From: Glutinoglossum americanum
Lineage: Eukaryota; Ascomycota; Geoglossomycetes; Geoglossales; Geoglossaceae
NCBI GenBank assembly: GCA_020080175.1
Contig: JAGHQL010000016.1
Location: 1 to 64,000, forward strand
Length of the DNA: 64,000 bases
Reading direction: 5' to 3'
The position numbers and the translations under genes were made by a program. Under the pieces are notes generated by a model, which was given only the letters and a program-made list of their open reading frames with translations, had not been told where the DNA came from and ran no database searches. Positions 43,961-56,495 of this stretch are shown here, one piece after another (within the stretch, counting starts at the first letter, position 1; every line of letters begins with the position of its first letter).

Positions 43961-46900
43961 TCATAGGCCCCTCAGCTCCTGTAAAACAATCTTCTCCCTC
44001 TGTGCCCCCATGCGTTCAAACCGATCTACGCTCATGACAAATGTGCCCCGTCCACCCGTTAGGCTCCGCAGATGTCGCAGGTACCCAACCATTTCTTTGA
44101 GGGGGACGCGTGCCACGATATTGCGCTGTCGGGAGTCTTGGTGATCCATGGTGGGGGAGCCACCGAAGGGATCAGGGGGTGCATAGAGCTTTCCAACGTC
44201 GATGGCTGGGCGGGGCGGTTCGTCTGCGACCGCTGTTGTTGTCGTTGAGTGGGGGTGGTTTAGGGGGTCATTATCGTTGTCGCCTAGGGAGATGATATGG
44301 CCTCCTCTGGCGGCACTGATATCGTGCACCACAGCCCCTAGGCTACGTTCGTCGACACTAACGATAACATGCATTACGGGCTCCATCAGAGCTGTACCAG
44401 TCTCCTTGGACACTGTTTTCAACGCTGCGAGGGTAGCCATTCGTGCTGCAGAGCTGAAGGCCGCAAGGGTGCTCTCAGGGCCGAATATGTCACTTGATGG
44501 ATCAACAGAGAGCCTCACATGCGTAGAGTGCATCGGGAAACAGTATTTTGGCCCGCGTGCGAGAGCGGCCAGAGCACCGTTTGTGAGAGCCTGGCAGAGA
44601 TTCGAGGTGTTGAGGTGCGGACGGAGCGGGTTCTCGGGTGAGTCGATGGTCGCCCTGTCTACAGACATGCCCACGATGGAGATGCTGACCATATTGCCTT
44701 CTCTGATAGTCGACCATATTTTTTTGCTATCCTGAACTCCAGATTCTAAGTCGAAAGCTGGCTCGACAGACACGTTACATGCGGCTTTTGTTCTCTTTCC
44801 TGCAATCTCTTTGTCGAAAGTTATTTTTTCAGGCTTTGATGAAGAACCTAGCACGCATTCGCGATACCCAATTTCTATCTTCCCCATGTCCGCCTTTGCC
44901 TTGAAGTCCCTCACAAGTCTATCTCGGGCGATCTCCAAATGCAGCTCTCCCATCCCGCTTAAGAGGGTTTGCCCCGAATCATCGTCCACGGATACATGTA
45001 GGCTTGGGTCCTCCCGCAGCAGTAGTGCTAGTGCCTCCTCAAGATGTTTCTCCTCGGCTAGGCTTTGGGGCTCCACACTCGCAAAAAATACCGGGGGTGG
45101 CACATCAATAGGCCGTAATTGGAGGCTGCTTAGGGGTGATGGAGGTCCGGCCTTATGGTTAGCGCCATGATAAGATATCAATGTATCGCCGGTTCTGGCG
45201 TACTTGAGGCCAACTATGACGCCAATTTGGCCCGCAGATATAAAGGGGATGTCGACAGCATCTGAGGCATGCATGCGGAGAAGGCGCGGAGCTCGTTCGG
45301 TAGTGTGTAGACTAGTGTTGAAGAGAGGAGCGTGCCGATTGATAGTACCGGAGTAGACGCGTACGTAGACAAGAACTCCGCGTTTAGCATCATTGACAAC
45401 TTTGAACGCGAGGGCACAGCCTTCAAGGCCGCGGGTTAGAGCGGTAGAGGTGGCTGAAGTGGCTGCGAGATACGAAGCCTTCTTTGCTTTGTGTTTCTTA
45501 TGACTATCTCTGTCGGTCTGTTCGGGAAGAAGCCTCCCACCGAGCAAGTCATTAAGTCCACCCTTAAGACTTCCAACGCTAACTTCTGGATCCGGCCTCT
45601 CCGTTGGGCCAGGAAGCAGGTCAATCACAGCATCGAGAAGCGGTTGAACGCCAATGTTCCTGAAACTTGCGCCCGCAAAAACAGGGATAACAGCCCCAGA
45701 CCCATCAAGTATACATCTCCTTAGACTCTCGATGATATCTGCAGACGGAATTGCCAGATGATCCTCGTCGTGCTCAATGAATTTCTCCACTATCTGATCG
45801 TCATGTTCGCTCAGCAGCTCCACAAGCGCTACTCTCGCTCTCTTGATCTCCTCACCCAGAGCCTCACCAGGCTTCTCAAGCTCCTCAAGTTGACATACTT
45901 TTACCGCCTTTCCATCTCCACCCTCATCCCACTTCATGGCCCTCAACCCAATAGCATCGCCCACCCCAACAAATCGGCCCTTCTTGCCTTCCCACCAGGG
46001 AATTTGGCAGACCGCTGGCCATCCCGCGAGTCTCGCTCCAATCTCCTTAACCGTTCTCCCAAACGAAGCACCATCCCTATCAAGCTTATTCACGTACACA
46101 ATTCTAGGAATCATATAACTGCTTGCCTGGTGCCACACCTTCTCTGTCTGCGCCTCAACTCCGGCAACTCCATCCAGAATACAGACAGCACCATCGAGAA
46201 TGCGTAGAGAGCGTAAGACCTCGAACGTGAAGTCCGCGTGACCGGGAGTATCAATCAAGTTGATCGTGTGAGGCGTGAGGGATCTCGGGGTGGTGAGGGG
46301 TGCGCCTAACCGCCCTTGAGTGCCAGGTGGCCAATGGAACGTTATGGCGGCGGATTGGATAGTGATGCCCCTGGCTCGCTCCGCGGGAAGGAAATCGGTA
46401 ACAGTGGACCCATCGTCTACGTCTGAAGTTGCAAAAGAAAATGTCAGGATATAGGAAGCGGGTGAGAAGTTTGGGGAGTAAAACGGTTACAGGAAGGCTT
46501 GACGTGAGATTTGTGCGCGGTAAGTTGCTGCGGGAAAATACGGGGATCTGAGAAAAACAACTTTGGATCGAAAGCAGCAATATTAATTGTTGTCTTAACA
46601 TCATATTGGTATGAATACCAACACAACACGAACGGATTCTAAACGGGTATATAAAAAAACAAAGTAATTTATTGGTACTACCTCCTATCCTTCTAGTGAA
46701 GCCGCTATAGTAAAGCATCCGCTCGGTGGTTGTCGTTTTACCCTACAACTCATGAGATTTCTCTCCCCAGTGTTAGATCGGATAATCCAGAGTCTTTACA
46801 TACCGCATCGATATGGGCTATGATTCCAAGGTTTCTAGTCCTGTCGAGATCGGGATCCCGTTCGAGAACGGTCCTTTGGGAGTAGCCATAACGGGCCATT

Positions 46901-46986
46901 GTTGACAATGGTTGTACAGATATTCTTAGCTTTTGATAGCAGGCCCGGCAGATCCAACCCGAAAGAGCAAGATTGCGCGGCATCAT
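43961..46986 (-). CDS. MEF2: Mitochondrial ribosome-releasing factor 2 (EF-G2)
   Basis: MEF2/GFM2 is a GTPase that, with RRF, recycles mitochondrial ribosomes after termination. Three exons (46804-46986, 46682-46742, 43961-46422) close in phase to give about 901 residues. An N-terminal presequence-like stretch ([20 protein letters not shown]) precedes the GTPase domain. The P-loop [14 protein letters not shown] is split by intron 1, and the 61-nt second exon carries [20 protein letters not shown]. Switch I has [14 protein letters not shown]3 is DTPGHADF and G4 is NKLD. Domains II-V follow, with [16 protein letters not shown] and, near the end, HIISLGD. Mitochondrial location, EF-G fold and [14 protein letters not shown] placement fit GFM2-type EF-G2 rather than the elongating EF-G1. 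The gene starts 282 bp from VPS17 in the opposite direction. Confidence 0.9.
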
Positions 46987-47268
46987 CTCCCAGATATATA
47001 CGCAGGGTGTACAAGCGTAGTGTTGAACTCCTAGGAAAATGATACATTCAGGACATTCAGGGTATAGGCAGCAGGGACTTGTGCAGTGAAATGCAATATA
47101 TTTAGAGGTTCGAGAAAAAGCCGTAAGCGAGATACACGTGACCGACGCCGCCTTTCAATGGTTCGTCATGGCTTCTACGGCGATGGACCATTTGCCAATT
47201 GCTCTTGCTGGATCTCGTAACAACGTCAATAACAGCAACGGCTTCAGGAACAGTCCTTCATCCTCACA
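46987..47268. promoter_or_regulatory. Short divergent promoter MEF2/VPS17
   Basis: Only 282 bp separates the two start codons, so the genes must share a compact bidirectional promoter region. No TATA box is clear; the region is mixed in composition. An alternative upstream plus-strand start at 47138 is in another frame and is not used. Confidence 0.55.
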
Positions 47269-49199
47269 ATGGATTATTCTTCATTACCCAACGATCAAGA
47301 AGGGTCTTCGCCATGGTCGACTTCCCCACAACACAGCAGAACCACCTTCATGACCCCAACGATGGACTCTCCGCCAGCTCCGCAGTTTGGATCGGCCATT
47401 GGCCCTGGTCATGGACCAGAATACCCCAGCGATCATGACGGTTTGAGTGGCTTGGAAGGTTTCGCGAGACCTGAAAGTTCGGGGACAGACGAGTTATCAT
47501 CAACAACAGAGGAGGCTGGAGACATGGGAACTTCCGACCTCAGCGAGCGGCTCCAGAGCCCCCAGATCGGTGAACAGAGCTTTACTCAACATCAACATAT
47601 GCACCCAACAGAACAAAGACCAGATGCTCAGAGGCATCGACCTGGTGGTCCAGCTGGAAAGCCTGGGCAGCGCGCCAATCTCCCACAGTATAAATTAGAG
47701 GCAAAGATCACTGGGTTAGAAAGAACAGGGAGAAAGGATCCCATTTTGAGGTTTGACGTCCACGTAAGTTAGGCTAAGACCTGAGCAGATCGTTGTTTAG
47801 ACTGGTTTTCTGATCATTTGGATGACTAGACGAATCTTCCAAAATTTCGTACAACCCAATTTCGTGACGTCCGCCGTACCCACTCTGAATTCGTCAAGCT
47901 CGGCGAACATCTTATCTCCTCTAACCCTGAAGCTTTTGTGCCTTCAGTACCTCCTCCGGTGACTTCCGCCGGTTCTGGTACGGATGAGGACGAAGTGCGG
48001 GTCAAGGCGTCTATGCAACGTTGGTTGAATTATGTGTGCGGAAACGAGGTCTTAGTAAGGGATGAGGAGATGATCCTTTTCGTCGAAAGCGATTTTGGGT
48101 ATAGTCCAGTGGTTCGACGAAAACAGCCAGCTACCGGCGTGAGGAGAAAAGTTATCAAACAATTCGCTCCGCCACCTGACGACACTCCTGAACTGGCTAA
48201 TGCCAGGCCGATCGTAAAGCTTTTCTATCTGGGAACGATGGAGACTGGGCATAAAGTAGACAGAATTGTAAAGGCTAGACGAAGTACTATATCGCTCCGG
48301 GCTTGTCTGTTGATGAGAGCGCTAATGCCTATATCTTAGGTCTTGGACTTGCAGAATCAGACCTCGGTGTGAAGTTGGGTTCTATGCAAGCCCAGGAAAC
48401 GCACACCGGTCTTGCACACGCCTATCGCAAACTTGGTAAAACTATCCAAACAACGGGCGATTATCACGCGGCCCAGGGTACCGCAGAGGCTACTACGCTA
48501 GGAGACCCTCTACAGTACCACTCTTCTGACGCCTTTATTGTCAAGGAGACCCTCACCAATCGCCAAATCCTCATCCGGGAACTTCTCCAAGCGCAACAGG
48601 CTACACGCAGCAAACTTGCTGCTGCGGATCGTCTGAAAGCTAGTACTAACGTCAAACGCGAAAAAGTTGATGAAGCGATTAGTTCGTTGGATGAGGCTCG
48701 CTCCCACGAGTCATATCTCCTTCAGAAAACACAACGAGTCACTGCCAACCTTCTCCAGGAACGTCGTAAATGGTTCGCTCACACAGCAGCGGATCTCCGA
48801 CTATCCATCCGTGAGTACGTTCTACGCGAGATCGAAGCTGAGCGTCGTACTCTCGCCACCCTCGAGAGCGCTCGCCCAGACATCCGAGCTATCGATCACA
48901 CCGGAGGCCTTTCGAGACTGGGCAGAGAGGCACACCCCACGGTGCGGAGAGCCAGCATGGCTGCCAGCCAAGGCCCCAAGGGAGACGCGTGGAGTGGCGT
49001 GCCAAGACGCTCGGACGGACTAGATAGGAGCATGATGGTTTCGTCCGAGATCTTGAACGGCGGCGATCCTGGCACCAAGGCTGGCGCAGCGGGGACCTCG
49101 GCGAGCGCTGGGGGGTTAAAAGGGATGGAGGAGGAGGACGATGATGACAGGATCGATGCGAAGAACGCAGCGAGTCGGCTGGCTTCTAGCACGTTTTAG
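47269..49199 (+). CDS. VPS17: Retromer sorting nexin Vps17 (PX-BAR)
   Basis: Vps17 pairs with Vps5 in the membrane-bending part of retromer, recycling cargo from endosomes to the Golgi. Three exons (47269-47763, 47830-48283, 48340-49199) close in phase to give 602 residues. The start at 47269 reads MDYSSLPNDQEGSS. About 130 disordered residues precede a PX domain at about 140-265 (KLEAKITGLERTGRKDPILR, then THSEFVKLGEHL and FVESDFGY). A BAR-type coiled region spans about 310-520 (YRKLGKTIQTTGDYHAAQG, HSSDAFIVKETLTNRQILI, TQRVTANLLQERRKWFAH). The join across the short intron at 48284-48339 restores KARRSLGLAESDLG, matching the Vps17 core. The protein ends in an acidic, Ser-rich tail, NAASRLASSTF. 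Firm assignment. Confidence 0.9.
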
Positions 49200-50501
49200 G
49201 AGAGAAGTTTAAAATAAAATAAAAAAGAAGCTTCTCTTCTCTCTTCCTTTTCTTCTTCCTTGCATTCTATCCTTACCCTATCCAAGAAAAAGTCCCACCT
49301 TTCTACGGAAAATATGTTGGTTGTTATGATTAAGGGTTTTTTTTTTCTTTTCTATTTCTCTCTCCTTTTTAAGGCAAAAACGCATCCGCGGAGCGGGAGT
49401 TCTGTTGATAGCTTAACTTAACTAAATGAAATTTTTTAAAAGTAAAAATAGATATCTGCTAGAATGAGCGATGTTCCCTGAATCAATCAACCTAGCCTCC
49501 TTTTTCGGGTGGGGGATAGGAGGTGTGTAGACGTTATAAGCGGTTTTTATGTGTTTTATAAGTTTGTCTCTAGTGGTGTCCCTTACCGCTCATCGTATCG
49601 CGGTATTGAGCGCTGCGTTGTCAAGTAGAACGACACCCTTGGCGTGGTAGGGTTCATCGCCGCGTTTGTTGTTTGCTTTGTGCTCGAGGGTTATATACCG
49701 ACAACAACGCTCCCTGTGCTCCTTTTTTGGGGTTTCGCTCTATTATTATGCATTCACCCGCTATAATAGAGCAGAGGGAGGAAGAGGTTATTTTCCCCTT
49801 CTCATCTTTATGTAAATTTAATCCTATTTGGGAAAAAAAGCCGGATGAACTTACTTACTTTTGTGATGTTGGATCGGACTGGATGTCCGTTTGTCTTGTG
49901 AATCTGAATCCAGGTCGTGTGGGGAGGCCCAAGCTCACCACTACCTTTATAAAATCCCCTTCACGATCTAAGGGTATGGTAGGGGACCTCACTAGTTTCG
50001 GCCAGGGACGATTGAGGTTTAGTGTGAATTCCTGGATTCCGAAAAAGGGATGTGAGTGGGTGTGTGGCGGAAGGGGTAGGTGGTTTCCCTGCATGACCCC
50101 CTTCTTGGCTGAGGGGTAAGGAAGGGCACCACCAACCAACAATTATGAAAAGGTTTCCCTCTAGGGCGCCACGGAGTTTTCCTGGAGGTTTTTTTTATAG
50201 AGATATATATCGTGGTGGTGGGAGAGTGTGTATTTCTTCTTAACGATAGTATGGCGTGTTTTTTTTTGGCTCGCAATAAAACAAGAGTAAGAAAAAAAGA
50301 AAGTTCAATGTCTCCTTCCATGGCTCCTCCTCTTTCCCCCACCTCCTCTTTCATGGAATTCAAAGGGATGGATGTTGAATCCTCCCCCTCCTCCTCCTGC
50401 CTCCTCCGACTGAGCAAAACTCAAATAGCAAAATTCATGTTCCGTTCCCTGTCCGAAAACTCGAAGGAGAAAACGAGTTTTCCTTTTTGTGGCTCCAGAT
50501 T
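49200..50501. other. Convergent intergenic region VPS17/SET gene
   Basis: This 1.3-kb gap holds T- and A-rich tracts near 49210-49440 and low-complexity sequence. A plus-strand open frame at 49673-50119 (148 residues) has no recognisable domain and its composition is unlike neighbouring genes, so it was not called. The stretch close to 50500 may contain 3' UTR. Confidence 0.45.
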
Positions 50502-51374
50502 TTACTCAAGGAGGTGGGGGGGGGTTGTGGAGGAGATGGTGTCTTCACCCATCTTTTCTCCCAACTCCCAGTTTGATGCCCCGTTCTTTCCGTTCATTTC
50601 ATGTTTAGTGTCTCCGCCCATCTCTCCTCCTAGTTTTCTGCTCGACGCCCCATTTTTCTTATTTACCGTGTATATGGTATCCCCACCCATTTCCCCCCCC
50701 AGCTCCCGGGATGTGGGCCCGCTATAAGTCTTTCCATTGAGGGTCTCTCCGTCTTCGACCAAGGCTTTCTCAACTCTATCTGCAAGGCCATTTTCATCGC
50801 CGTGCTCACTTAGCTTTCCGTTTAAGGTGTGTACTTCTGCATTACTGATAACAACCTGTTCGTGCCCGTTTTCGGCCAAAGCCTCCTTTTCAAGAAGCAG
50901 AGCCTCGATATGTTCATTCAGCCAATAGCCTTCCATCGCCTGCCTTCCCATCTGGCTCGCACCTGAGATCCATCCCTTGCATATTCCGTCGCCAGCTCCA
51001 CACTCGCACTGGAACGATTGAGCCATTTGGAACTCACTACTCGGATAGAAGAATGTCAGAGCATCCCCAACTTTAAGGTTCCTGTTCCTGCCGACCCTGA
51101 CTTCGAACTTAGTCATATCGAACTCAAGAGATGGTTCGCACGAGTGGTTACAGTAGATGAGGTCTGAATTCAACTCGATGTGTTCGTTACGCGATATCTG
51201 GACGCTGGAATAGGCCTTCGGGGCCAAGGTCGCGGAGTCGATCCGCGTGAAAAATGAACCAGCAGGCAAGGCGACGAGAGAGAAGGCGCCAGAAGTGAAG
51301 GCTTCCGGACGCACAACAACCTTGATGAGGTTTGGGTGACTGGGCTGAGCCCAATGCGGGATGACCGGTGCCAT
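50502..51374 (-). CDS. Small SET-domain protein with C-terminal repeats
   Basis: A single exon of 290 residues starts at ATG 51374. Residues about 1-145 form a compact SET domain: KVVVRPEAFTSGAFSLVAL, then SDLIYCNHSCEPSLEF, which carries the NHSC motif of the AdoMet pocket, and VGDALTFFYPSSEF, which holds the catalytic-type Tyr segment. A post-SET-like Cys cluster follows (CECGAGDGICKGWI). The rest is polar and repetitive: three copies of a 23-residue unit with core LGGEMGGDT at about residues 217-282. SET proteins methylate lysines on histones or other proteins; this one lacks extra reader domains and is much shorter than Set2 or Set1. The target is unknown. The family (small fungal SET proteins with NHSCxPS) is recognised, not the function. 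Confidence 0.85.
   Translation of the reverse strand: MAPVIPHWAQPSHPNLIKVVVRPEAFTSGAFSLVALPAGSFFTRIDSATLAPKAYSSVQISRNEHIELNSDLIYCNHSCEPSLEFDMTKFEVRVGRNRNLKVGDALTFFYPSSEFQMAQSFQCECGAGDGICKGWISGASQMGRQAMEGYWLNEHIEALLLEKEALAENGHEQVVISNAEVHTLNGKLSEHGDENGLADRVEKALVEDGETLNGKTYSGPTSRELGGEMGGDTIYTVNKKNGASSRKLGGEMGGDTKHEMNGKNGASNWELGEKMGEDTISSTTPPHLLE
50526..50726 (-). repeat. Tandem 69-bp coding repeat in SET gene
   Basis: Three adjacent copies encode SRELGGEMGGDT, SRKLGGEMGGDT and NWELGEKMGEDT in phase, spaced 23 residues (69 bp). The first two copies are most alike and the third is diverged, as expected for repeats that grew by unequal exchange or slippage. Confidence 0.75.
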
Positions 51375-52135
51375 TGCTACGGCGACAAGCTCTTTAATTC
51401 AAAATAAAGTGGGAGTTGTTTTTTTTGCTGTTTGCTTTCTCTGAGCTTTCTCCTTCGGTGATTCCTACTGTAGACTTATGTTTTTTTTTTAGGCCGTCTT
51501 GTTGCGGGCAGATGTAAATATAGGGTATTTTGTGTGTAAGTGGTGAATGTTTCGGGCGAGCGGAATGCTGGAATGGTTGCACTTAGACGTACGTGTTCTT
51601 CAAGTTAGGTTTATGAGGCGTTAGTACTAGTACGACTTAGAGTTTGTCACAAGCGTGTTGCTGTGTTACGCAGCTGGCTGTAGAACGAAATGTTTTGATG
51701 CGCTCGCCTGCCTTCCTAGCTGCAGTTGTATATCATAGCCGATTATTGCGATTTCGGTCGCGGTGGTTCCTTGAGCTTAGCCTGATGTAGCACAGAGCCT
51801 GGTCCTCCGCCCTACCTTTAGGACCGAATACCCCTACCCTTTGTATTTCACACATGTGCTACCACACTACGACAGTGGCGCTTTGTCATCGTATCAATAG
51901 GGAAACCTTCCATGGATCATCCTTGTTATTATTTCCCGAGTAGAGATATCTGATAAACCCTAGTGACCAATATTGCTATGTTGACCCTCTACCGTTCGTA
52001 ATTCGTCGAGTTAGCCCCACACATTGCTAGCTTGGAGTTACAAACTCCTTTCCGTGTTCTACCCGACCGTAGAAACATCATATGCTGACGTGATTCAGAC
52101 CAAATATAAGAATCTCCCTATAGCTTTCTTTCTTG
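51375..52135. other. Intergenic region SET gene to Zn2Cys6 gene
   Basis: Both flanking genes are on the minus strand; this 761-bp gap contains the promoter of the SET gene and the 3' flank of the Zn2Cys6 gene. A poly-T/poly-A run lies near 51419-51425 and 51479-51489. Nothing coding is supported. Confidence 0.45.
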
Positions 52136-54736
52136 CTAAGGAAAGCCCTGGCCAGTCTCCAACAGAGATGGATCAATGCTCTCATCCATGCCGGACCCGA
52201 GCGGCTGCCAGTTGTTCAGCTCTTGTTCTCTGCTAAACGCGAAATGTTTGAAATCGTCTTCGATGTCGTTGGGCCGAAGCCCAGCCGGTCCTCCTTCAGA
52301 GACGGTAGGAGGTTGTGGAAACATCTCCGACTGCTGTTCTGGCAATCTGAACTCTAGATTCTGGTTCTGAGATAGTGGGAAGTGGAGTTCTGAGATGGAT
52401 CCGGAGCTTTGTCCAAATTCGCTGTCTTTGTTGGCCAAAAATCGGCCAAGTGATCGGCCTATGCTCCGCGCAACTTTGAGGTATAGGCTCGCGATTTCGT
52501 TGACCTTTGAATGGTATTCGAGTAGTGTGATCGAGGATGTTATAGCAGATTGCACTTGGTCCATATCTCCAGATCTGCCAATGGAATCTCCTCCCAGCTT
52601 CCATTGCCGTAGGGCCTGAAGTACTACCACAAGAAAAGCGTTGAATACGCCATGGCTGACCAAAAATAGCCGTCGTCAGTTAGGGCGAAAGTAGTCTTAC
52701 CGTTGAGGCTAAACTTACATGAAGAACCAACAACCCATCTGCAGCTTCTTGTCTACGAAATGAGTGTACGAAATGCTGACATATTCCATCGCTGATTGGA
52801 TACTAAAAGGGGTGTCAGCACCTGCTATTATATACGACAAGCAATCCCGTTCACCAGATGTCGGTAAACCTAGCCGTCATACTCGCAGCGGTAGCAGAGT
52901 CAGAAGAATGGTCACTTCGACCTTGCATTTCCGTCACGGACCGGATCAAGAGTGGTCGGCTAAGCAAGATTTTGACGGTTAAAAACGCTAAATGAGTATT
53001 CAACTTGTCGCCTTTGGTCAGTATAAAAATAGCTATAATTGGGTTTGCGATATCACCTACACCTTCTCCCTCGAAATCTTCTCTTGTCGCCATCCTAGAA
53101 GGTCCTGAGGGGCCGGTCTGGAGCAACACCCCTTGATTGGCGGGGAGAGATTCCGCCCATGAATCCAATTGCTGAAGGTATCCCTCGTAGGTGTTATATC
53201 GTATCTGAAGCGATGAATATACTTCCTCTAGAATCTGCCCCGCTATGAGGCTTAGGCGTGCAAATCTTTGGGGGATCGAACTCTCAAGCATTGGGGATTC
53301 CTAGAGCGAAGCGTCAACAACGCTAAATCTTGAATTGGAATTCTTGAACCAACCCCTTGCACGTAGAAAGTGGCTTCCGCTAGAGGAATAAGGCACCTCC
53401 GGCCTAGGAAGATAGAAAGGTACCTATGCTCATGGCTGCATTAGCCCTGTGTCGCCTAGCGAGGTCGAATATCGTCGAATATACCGATCTAATATGGTAA
53501 GTGTACAGCCTAGGTAGGGCTCCTTGTTGACCTGGAATATCTCTGAATGGCTCCTGGCCAACCCAACTGCAATTTCTAGATGCTGATCATCAGCGTGAAT
53601 CTTGACTAAATAGCGGAATAGCCCGTACCAACGTAATGACGGGACGCATTTCTCTTCCGGCCGATGTAATAGATCGCTACCATCAAATACACTCGAAACG
53701 TCCACAAAGGCGCCTCTCCAGAATCATTCAGGATCTCGTCGAGATATCGCCGACCATTCTCGAACCAGAAGATGCTCAACGACCTAGTTTGCTGATTTGA
53801 CGCCTGGTCCCCCAACGCAAAGACCATACATAATTGGCATATCGCTGATCTTGGTGGGGGCTGAAGTCCGCTATAGACGCTATCAAGTAAACTTTCGGAT
53901 TCGGTTTCGCTGAAGATGGGCAGAAAAGCATTGACAAGCTTGTTGAAGGCGCGGACTAGCACACGCGCGAGTTCAATAGTATGGAAGGAAGACGGAGTGA
54001 GGACTTCTAACGGCGGATGGCGTTCAAGGAAGGACTGCCATTCCGGGATATGCTCTTGGCTGTCGATGAAGGATGACAACGAATGAGTAGGCTCATTGCT
54101 TCTCCCATTAAGAAGGTTGCTAACCAACTGCAGAAAAGATATCTCAGATGCGAAGCGTGGTTCAGATTCCGAGGAAAAGAGCGGAACGATTGGTGCGGAA
54201 TGGTCTTCAAGTCTCTCGTCAAGCTTATCTCGAAGCAAGGATTTCAATCGGTGGCGATGTTCACCGGTGAAACTTGAGCCGGAAAGCTGCGGGACCATTG
54301 TTGTTAGTGATACGGCGCCTGTATGCCTACCAGCTTTGCATAAGATATACTCTAGACTTACGATGTCTTCAACCAACTGCCTCTTCAGGTTTTCATACGT
54401 TTGCACGGAGAGAGTTGGCGAGACAGGCCCAGGAGAACTGGTCGAGGAAAACTGAGCAAACTCGCTACCATAGCCAAGCCGACACGGTGCGACGCACTCA
54501 CTAGTAGGAGTAGAGCGCTTCAAACTTCTAGACCCTGAAGAGGTAGCTAAATATCGTCTTGTCACAGATGGATCAATGAGTCTTGCCGGTTTTGTGCTGT
54601 AATTGCATTCAAGTCCTGCAAGCTCGCAGTGGTGACAGCGTGGGATATCTCCACTACATCGCTGATGCCTATATTTGCAGACATCGCATGTCCGCGCTTT
54701 TGGAGGCTTACCGTCGCGTTTGGGGTTTTCAGACAT
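52136..54736 (-). CDS. Zn2Cys6 fungal-specific transcription factor
   Basis: Fungal Zn(II)2Cys6 factors bind CGG-containing promoter sites. The N-terminus carries CDVCKYRHQRC and CHHCELAGLEC, giving the spacing C-x2-C-x6-C-x6-C-x2-C-x6-C at residues 17-44. The first exon runs 54736 to about 53690 and joins, across a short intron ending at about 53590, to AVGLARSHSEIF, giving RHYVEIAVGLARS in the middle homology region. Later exons include FARLSLIAGQILEEVYSSL, GDIANPIIAIFILTKGDKL and the tail with ESPMLESSIPQ, LRQWKLGGDSIGR and LLETGQGFP ending at 52136. Splicing between about 53290 and 53580 is not resolved; I could not find one closing set of introns there. The fungal_trans region places the gene in a pathway-specific activator class, but no metabolic cluster is adjacent and the target is unknown. 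Confidence 0.8.
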
Positions 54737-56495
54737 TTGGATGTGTGAACGAACCTTTTCTCCCGGTTATGGTTTATGATTACTAAAAAATGGAGAGTGT
54801 TTAACCTGCAAAGAGGTGAGTATACAGAGTACAAGCGATTAAAGTTGAAGCCAAACGCTCTTCTTAGAGAAATAAATCAAGGTAGCTGCCCGCCATTTTC
54901 AAGGTCTACTTTCTGGTGGGCGACCAAAGTAATGTTATGCCGCTTTGGTTGTTGGGATGTTCCGGAGGGGTGCAACACGAACAATTACAAAGGCCAGCCT
55001 CAACCATTCTCTCTTAACTCGTAAACCAGCACTGGTCCCACTCCACCAGGCTAATATCATTTTCGTCACCTATCGCGATACTCCGAAGGATATTGTGCAG
55101 CGTTTATGTGTACGGGACATCCCTCAACACAGCGAGGTGCATGCCAAAACAACTATATCCTAACCTGCAATCTCACCAACCGAACTGTAAACTGCAGGGT
55201 GAGACGAACCTTCTAGAAATTTTGTGGAGTAATGCCTCTCCCTATTCCTTTTGTATGCTCTTAGAAGAGATCAAGGAATGTCACGGGGGGGGGGGGTGGA
55301 GGGCGTGGGCGCATAGGAGATTCTAGAATGAAACAAACATTTTCACGCGTTGGTGGATGTCTGAGGTTCAAATACCTGATTACGGGGAATCGGCGACCCC
55401 CACCGTTATCGGATCTGCATGATAAGGTTTCCGGTCCAAGTAAACAGGTTTCAACCCAAGCAAACAAGTTTTCTAGACATATCTAAAGCCCAATAGTGGA
55501 TTTGCTGGTGCCATTTTCGGTGTGTGATTAGGCCTCAACGCGTTGAGAAGTTAGACTTGTACTTAGGGTGTGTGCACCGCATGTGTTGCTAACAGAAACC
55601 GTACGCGACCGAATTTTTGGTAGGCGAAAAATAAGTCTCCTCCCATGAGAGCAACACTACATCAAGTTCCCATCAACAAAAATTATCGCGGCTCATTTTA
55701 GGCATAACTCAATTCTCGGTCTTCCTGGTAACTGAAAGAATTTCAGTTGGCACCCACGCCTTTTCGCAAGGTTTGGTGGTGCCCAGAGCAGAGACCTACC
55801 CTTGCCCCCTAAGTCAAGACAATACGATTCAAACGCCACATACATACCTAGGCATCGGCTACGTAAGGGTGGCGGACACCTATTTTGTGAAGGGCTTAAC
55901 TAGACTTTAGGGCTTAATAGAACTTCTAAGAGGCCAAACGCAAACATATGACCTAAAAGGTACGTTGATTCGACGTTTTTAGATGGGCTATGGGACCACT
56001 TAGTTGGTAGTTCCTCTGTACTCTGTGGTGTAGTCGAGTTGGCATATGTGTTATGTCTGATCTGGTTGTGAGAATATGGCTGGGTCGACGATGGGCATTC
56101 TTATATAAAGGCATACATGTAATCCTTGTGCCGAGGCGTCTCATACCCCGACGCTGCGTTCTCTTGGGTAATTTCAGTCAATTTTCTACCATTACATGAC
56201 CACTGGCATTAATTTCCGCTGCTATTTAAGGCTTTGAACAAGTGGACTAGGCCATACGATTTAATGCTCTTGACAAGGTATTTCACTCCCTTGAGAATTT
56301 AGGGGTCGGGCATTCCATATCCTCATCACATGCCCCGCTTAGTAAACCCGCGTTCAATCTTCGCGTTCCCTTCTGCTCTCCTTTCAACAGCAGTCTGAAA
56401 CTTCTTCTTCACCGTCACCTTCATCACTATACGATCTTACCTCTACTGTCACCTTGAAGCATGCTTGTGCTTGGTTCTTCCCATCTCGAGATAAT
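54737..56495. other. Gene-free interval before acinus-like gene
   Basis: This 1.76-kb region lies upstream of two divergent genes, the Zn2Cys6 factor and the acinus-like gene. It contains a poly-G run of about ten at 55285-55295 and CT-rich sequence just before 56490 (CTTCTTCTTCACCGTCACC). Open frames here are short and without family. No RNA gene was recognised. Confidence 0.45.

Noticed and set aside
49673-50119. 148-residue plus-strand open frame
   Set aside because: No domain, unlike neighbours in composition, lies in a 3' convergent gap and has no splice or promoter support.
55340-55400. GGTTCAAATACC, a tRNA B-box-like word
   Set aside because: No matching A-box and no cloverleaf could be folded by eye around it.
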